This document shows, one piece after another, positions 5,878-8,620 of a DNA stretch of 8,620 nucleotides. The DNA is taken from NCBI GenBank assembly GCA_028711355.1, contig JAQTSL010000146.1:1-8620 (forward strand), written 5' to 3'. Each line of letters begins with the position of its first letter. Position 1 is the stretch's first letter. This DNA is from Rhodoferax sp. (GTDB taxonomy: Bacteria; Pseudomonadota; Gammaproteobacteria; Burkholderiales; Burkholderiaceae_C). Below the pieces are notes generated by a model. The model saw only the letters and a list, made by a program, of their open reading frames with translations. It did no database searches and was not told the origin of the DNA. The translations under genes and the position numbers were made by a program.

Positions 5878-6696
5878 ATGTCAATTTTATCTGATCCGAT
5901 TGATCGGGGATTTTCGCCGGGCCTGTCCGTCATCGACCGCTGCCAGATTGCCATGCTGCGGGAGTTGTCGCACGCCCATGAAAGCCGTTTGATTCTCAAG
6001 GGCGGCTTGGCCATGCGCGTTGCGGTGGGCAGTATGCGGCTGACCAAAGATGTCGATTTCGACCGCGCCGAAGGGGTGTCAACCACCTCGGTGCAAAGCG
6101 GTGTCAAAAGAGCGCTTCAATATGCGGCGCAATCGGCTGGCTTACGGGGTGCAGAGATCGACCCTGGCAAAAGTACCGAAACAACGGTTCGCATGCGCCT
6201 GGCCGGTACCGCAGCGGGTATCGCAGTGCGCTTTGTGGTGGAGGTTTCCGGCCGCAACCCGGTTCCCAAAGCGTGCCAAACCAGAGTGCAAGTGACACCG
6301 CCTTCGCGTTACGGCATGGCGCCTTTTGTTGTCACCAGCTACAGCCACGACATGCTGGCTGCCAGCAAGGTGATGGCCGTGATGAGTGTCAACCGCAACG
6401 TGCCCAGAGATATTTACGATCTGCACGATTTGCTTGCCACCCACCCGCAAACCATTCTGGCAACCCGCAGCAGCCGCGACGAATGGTTGCAATTAAAGGC
6501 GGGCGTACTCGACAAAATATGCGCCATTGAATTCGCCCAGGCGCAGCAGGAGTTACTGCCCTATATCCCACCCGATCAGCGCGAAGCGCTGAACCAGCAA
6601 CGCTGGGACGAAATGACACTGAACGTGGCGCAGACCGTACAGACCTGGATCGCGCAGGCGGCTGAAAGCACAGCAGCACCGACGGGGATGCCATGA
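5878..6696 (+). CDS. abiEii: AbiEii/AbiGii-family nucleotidyltransferase toxin (type IV TA)
   Basis: 272 aa, first gene of a two-gene toxin-antitoxin operon. The nucleotidyltransferase signature is clear: LKGGLAMR (40-47) gives the GG motif, and GSMRLTKDVDF (51-61) supplies the metal-binding acidic pair Asp58/Asp60. Further family motifs are SYSHDMLAASKVMA with Lys164 (154-167) and RDIYDLHDLL (177-186), the Arg-Asp-x-Tyr-Asp segment typical of AbiEii/MenA proteins. Length is close to the usual 270-320 aa, and all key residues are present, so it looks active. Characterised relatives bind nucleotides, and the MenA members add nucleotides to tRNA 3' ends, stopping translation. AbiE systems act in phage abortive infection and plasmid or island maintenance. 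The stop overlaps the next ATG (ATGA), so translation of toxin and antitoxin should be coupled. The exact substrate cannot be told from sequence. Confidence 0.9.
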   Translation: MSILSDPIDRGFSPGLSVIDRCQIAMLRELSHAHESRLILKGGLAMRVAVGSMRLTKDVDFDRAEGVSTTSVQSGVKRALQYAAQSAGLRGAEIDPGKSTETTVRMRLAGTAAGIAVRFVVEVSGRNPVPKACQTRVQVTPPSRYGMAPFVVTSYSHDMLAASKVMAVMSVNRNVPRDIYDLHDLLATHPQTILATRSSRDEWLQLKAGVLDKICAIEFAQAQQELLPYIPPDQREALNQQRWDEMTLNVAQTVQTWIAQAAESTAAPTGMP

Positions 6697-7430
6697 GCGC
6701 GCCGTGGAAAATTTTGCTTGACGCGGTGCTAATCCGCAGCGAGGTTGAAGTCTGGACGACTGGCAGTTTGTGGAGCGAGGCGCAGGCGCAACCCGACCCG
6801 CCTGCGCGCCCAACCTTTGAGCGCTGGCTGCGTGAGGCGGTGCAGGCCGGCAAGCTGAAAAAAATACGCGCCGGTATTTTTGTCAACGCAGCAGGGCATT
6901 GCAACGCCAGTCCGGCAGCGGCAGCCGGCTTCATCCGGCGCGGGGCGGTGCCCAGTTTGTCATGGGTGCTGGAGCAGCACTGGATACTGAACAATTTTGG
7001 CGACACCATCACCTGCACCGTGCCCATGGCGCCGGGGCTACAGGTGCCCAACGTGAGTGCCGTCAAAACGCCTTATGGCACGTTTCAGTTTCGCGCCCTG
7101 CCCTGGGGCATGCATGAGCTGGCCGCCTTGCCGGTGGACGATTGGCGCGACAACCGTTTCAGCCATCCGCGGGCCACCGCAGAAAAAGCTTTTTGTGACT
7201 GGCTGTACCTGGGGCAATCGCCCCGCAGCACCTTGCACCTGCCGCCTTTGGATCTTGAGTATGAAAAACTCAACAAGCCCCGGCTGCACAAAATTGTCAA
7301 GGCCATGGCGCTTGGGCTGGCCTTTGATGCCTGGCACGCCAGCAAGCAGCGTTACGACCAAGACCCCGACGTGCAGGCGCAAGACGCTGTGCGGTTGCAG
7401 ACCGGCGTAATTGGCGTAATTGGGGTCTGA
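6693..7430 (+). CDS. AbiEi-like antitoxin / transcriptional autoregulator
   Basis: 245 aa, ATG overlapping the toxin stop. An N-terminal winged-helix domain (about 10-65) ends in the typical wing RWLREAVQAGKLKKIRAGIFVN (44-65). The C-terminal domain carries AbiEi-type landmarks: RRGAVPSLSWVLEQHWILN (82-100), a beta-rich middle (TITCTVP, TPYGTFQFRAL) and ATAEKAFCDWLYLG (161-174), matching the family's A-T-x-E-K-A-x-x-D pattern. It would neutralise the neighbouring nucleotidyltransferase and repress the operon promoter. Two oddities: it lies downstream of the toxin, whereas classical abiE has the antitoxin first. Also the last residues (TGVIGVIGV) come from a tandem GGCGTAATT and the left arm of a REP palindrome, whose centre provides the TGA. 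The original C-terminus may have been replaced. The domain ends well before this, so function is probably kept. Confidence 0.8.
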   Translation: MSAPWKILLDAVLIRSEVEVWTTGSLWSEAQAQPDPPARPTFERWLREAVQAGKLKKIRAGIFVNAAGHCNASPAAAAGFIRRGAVPSLSWVLEQHWILNNFGDTITCTVPMAPGLQVPNVSAVKTPYGTFQFRALPWGMHELAALPVDDWRDNRFSHPRATAEKAFCDWLYLGQSPRSTLHLPPLDLEYEKLNKPRLHKIVKAMALGLAFDAWHASKQRYDQDPDVQAQDAVRLQTGVIGVIGV

Positions 7431-7439
7431 CCCCAATTA
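7417..7439. repeat. Perfect REP-type palindrome, copy 2
   Basis: TAATTGGGGTC (7417-7427), a central T, and GACCCCAATTA (7429-7439) form a perfect 11-bp dyad. It shares the core and the TAATTTCGC-type flank with the copy at 4842-4864. Its left arm is preceded by GGCGTAATT twice (7404-7421), so the left boundary is partly duplicated. The antitoxin stop TGA (7428-7430) is formed by the centre. As RNA it would make a strong hairpin at the end of the toxin-antitoxin message, possibly protecting its 3' end. Confidence 0.8.
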
Positions 7440-7710
7440 ATTTCGCCAATTACTGGACAGTGCCAGGTTTTCCTAGGCCGCCGAGCGAGAGCTTGGCTGT
7501 GATTGCGCCATCGTCGGTTTTCTCCAACGTGGGATGTATTTGATCCCCACCTGGGGTGAGGCTGGCAACTTTTTGGGTGACCGCAATGGCGCGCGCATCC
7601 AGAGCTACGTCACCTTTGATCAGTCGTGCGCTTCAGCAAAACGATTTGATGTCATCGTTTGGGTGAAACCAACCACCAGTAGCTGACATTAACGGCGGCA
7701 GACCGGCCGA
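7440..7710. other. Degenerate spacer between TA operon and minus-strand genes
   Basis: About 270 bases between convergent genes. One plus-strand frame is open from just after a TAG at 7474 to a TGA at 7684-7686, with its only start an ATG at 7534 (50 codons, containing PTWGEAGNFLGDRNGARIQ and ending KPTTSS). It has no clear ribosome binding site and no family I recognise. It reads more like the tail of a lost gene than a small functional one. No convincing bidirectional terminator is visible other than the REP at its left edge. Confidence 0.45.
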
Positions 7711-8409
7711 TCACGTCGGCGCTGTTTCAAACCGGTTGATCCAGTCGTGTTCCCTGGTTTCGATCGTTTCCAAAAAGCATTGCAACGCTGCGGGGTCCTT
7801 TGACAGTTGCGCAAAACGGTCAAAACCTGATTCCAGAAAACCCTGCAAGTCGCTCAAGCCAGCCAAGGAGGCTGGTCGACGCATCATCTTCAACAAAAGA
7901 CGTAGCCCGGGCTTGCGCGTCAGACGCCCCAGTTCCCGGCCAATGTCCAGAACCATGTTCAGTTGCCACAGGCGCTTTTCGCGGCAATTAAGGGCGCGCC
8001 AAGCCCGCTGATACCGGCTGCTTGCGCGCACCGATGGGTCGTCGCCCCAGTGCTGCGCCATTTGCAGGTCAAGCGACTCGGTTGCGTCGTGCAACTCTGC
8101 CAATTTGACCGTGGTGGCGATCACTGGCTGCGGCAACGCGCGCTCGATCGCCGTGGCAACTTTGGCAAATTGAGCGTCTCTTTGGGTGTAATCCTGCGCG
8201 CTGTAGAGCTCTCGCAGGAAAAAGCTGGCACACGGTCCAAAGCGGTCAGATGCCAAAAAATCCTGGTAAGTCGATGAAAATCTTTGCTCCTGGAAATTTT
8301 TGACTTCGGCCACAGCCCGCGTCAGCGCCGGGGACGCGCGTGCTTGCAACCGCGTCGATTCAACCTGCCGCATGGCAGCGCGGATTTGCCTTGCGCCGAG
8401 AGGGTCCAT
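7711..8409 (-). CDS. Conserved protein of unknown function (FFLRELY...QRD family)
   Basis: 232 aa, ATG at 8409. It appears soluble and almost entirely alpha-helical, with no signal peptide or membrane span. The best-marked region is residues 43-81: RFSSTYQDFLASDRFGPCASFFLRELYSAQDYTQRDAQF, in which an aromatic pair, LxxLY and the QRD triplet form a signature I associate with an uncharacterised proteobacterial family (possibly a DUF8198-type domain; recalled, not checked). The rest is helical with basic patches (TRKPGLRLLLKMMRRPASL, 163-181). The C-terminus contains FLETIETREHDWINRF. No catalytic motif is evident. It lies 23 bases downstream of a small basic ORF on the same strand and converges with the toxin-antitoxin operon. 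Ribosome binding is weak (CCAGG just before the ATG). Confidence 0.75.
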   Translation of the reverse strand: MDPLGARQIRAAMRQVESTRLQARASPALTRAVAEVKNFQEQRFSSTYQDFLASDRFGPCASFFLRELYSAQDYTQRDAQFAKVATAIERALPQPVIATTVKLAELHDATESLDLQMAQHWGDDPSVRASSRYQRAWRALNCREKRLWQLNMVLDIGRELGRLTRKPGLRLLLKMMRRPASLAGLSDLQGFLESGFDRFAQLSKDPAALQCFLETIETREHDWINRFETAPT

Positions 8410-8432
8410 CGGCCTGGCAAAATAATTGGTGT

Positions 8433-8600
8433 TCAGCCGCCTTGATGGCAGCGCTTGCCCGGGTTCTTTTTGTTGTTAGTGGCCACGCCACGCTCCAGGC
8501 TGCGCATCTGGCCGTGCGGCGCGGTATAGCACACGCCCTTGGGCGCGACTGGGCGGGGAGTGGCCTTGCGGGCGGCTTCGGTGCGGGGTTCTTTGGCCAT
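8433..8600 (-). CDS. Small basic protein, 55 aa, unknown function
   Basis: An ATG at 8600 (minus strand) is preceded by AGGAA at a normal distance and opens a 55-codon frame ending in TGA at 8433-8435. The product is strongly basic and Pro/Gly-rich, without a membrane span: it begins MAKEPRTEAARKATPRPVAP, has CYTAPHGQMRSLERG in the middle and ends NNKKNPGKRCHQGG. Third codon positions are mostly G or C, like the neighbouring genes, which argues for real coding. The two cysteines and one internal His plus one C-terminal His could bind a metal or nucleic acid (speculation). It may be co-transcribed with the 232-aa gene 23 bases downstream. I do not recognise the family. Confidence 0.5.
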   Translation of the reverse strand: MAKEPRTEAARKATPRPVAPKGVCYTAPHGQMRSLERGVATNNKKNPGKRCHQGG

Positions 8601-8620
8601 GATCTGGGTTCCTGGGGGTC

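Noticed and set aside
7534..7686. 50-aa plus-strand ORF
   Set aside because: No ribosome binding site, no known family, and the open frame extends upstream of the ATG as if it were the tail of a lost gene.
1..8620. CRISPR arrays, tRNA or rRNA genes
   Set aside because: No regularly spaced repeats, cloverleaf structures or rRNA signatures were seen on either strand.

Overview
The window looks like chromosome of a betaproteobacterium. High GC, strong G/C third-position preference, Burkholderiales-type protein sequences and AATTGGGGTC-type REP palindromes together suggest a Comamonadaceae / Rhodoferax-like host. This placement is inference; no rRNA or other marker gene is present.

Layout. (1) 1-311: the C-terminal part of an IS4/IS1634-type transposase on the minus strand. 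It abuts, at about base 147, the last ~53 codons of a secreted repeat-domain protein on the plus strand. Both are remnants joined by a deletion or recombination. (2) 397-4784: a five-gene operon for the periplasm-spanning and outer-membrane part of a type IV pilus / MSHA / type II secretion-like machine. In order it encodes PilM-like, PilN-like, PilO-like and PilP/GspC-like proteins and a TPR-bearing lipoprotein secretin. Every junction is a 4-base ATGA stop/start overlap. No ATPase, platform protein or pilin gene is in the window, so the machine must be completed elsewhere. (3) 4785-5139: a gene-free stretch with a degenerate REP palindrome and a small hairpin. (4) 5140-5788: a second, nearly full-length copy of the secreted repeat-domain protein. 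It is broken by an in-frame TAG and a one-base frameshift. (5) 5878-7430: a two-gene type IV toxin-antitoxin module with the AbiEii-type nucleotidyltransferase toxin first and the AbiEi-like antitoxin second, the reverse of the classical order. The antitoxin ORF ends inside a second, perfect REP palindrome, which supplies its last codons and stop. (6) 7440-7710: a degenerate spacer. (7) 7711-8600, minus strand: a 232-aa protein of an uncharacterised conserved family, preceded by an unlisted 55-aa basic small protein.

How it fits together. The PilM/N/O/P-like proteins would form the cytoplasm-to-periplasm alignment complex that docks onto the secretin. The secretin operon lies between two related secreted-protein genes that are both decayed, so they may be former cargo or surface partners of the machine (inference). 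The accessory half (IS remnant, REPs, TA module, small ORFs) suggests a turnover-prone region beside a conserved assembly operon.
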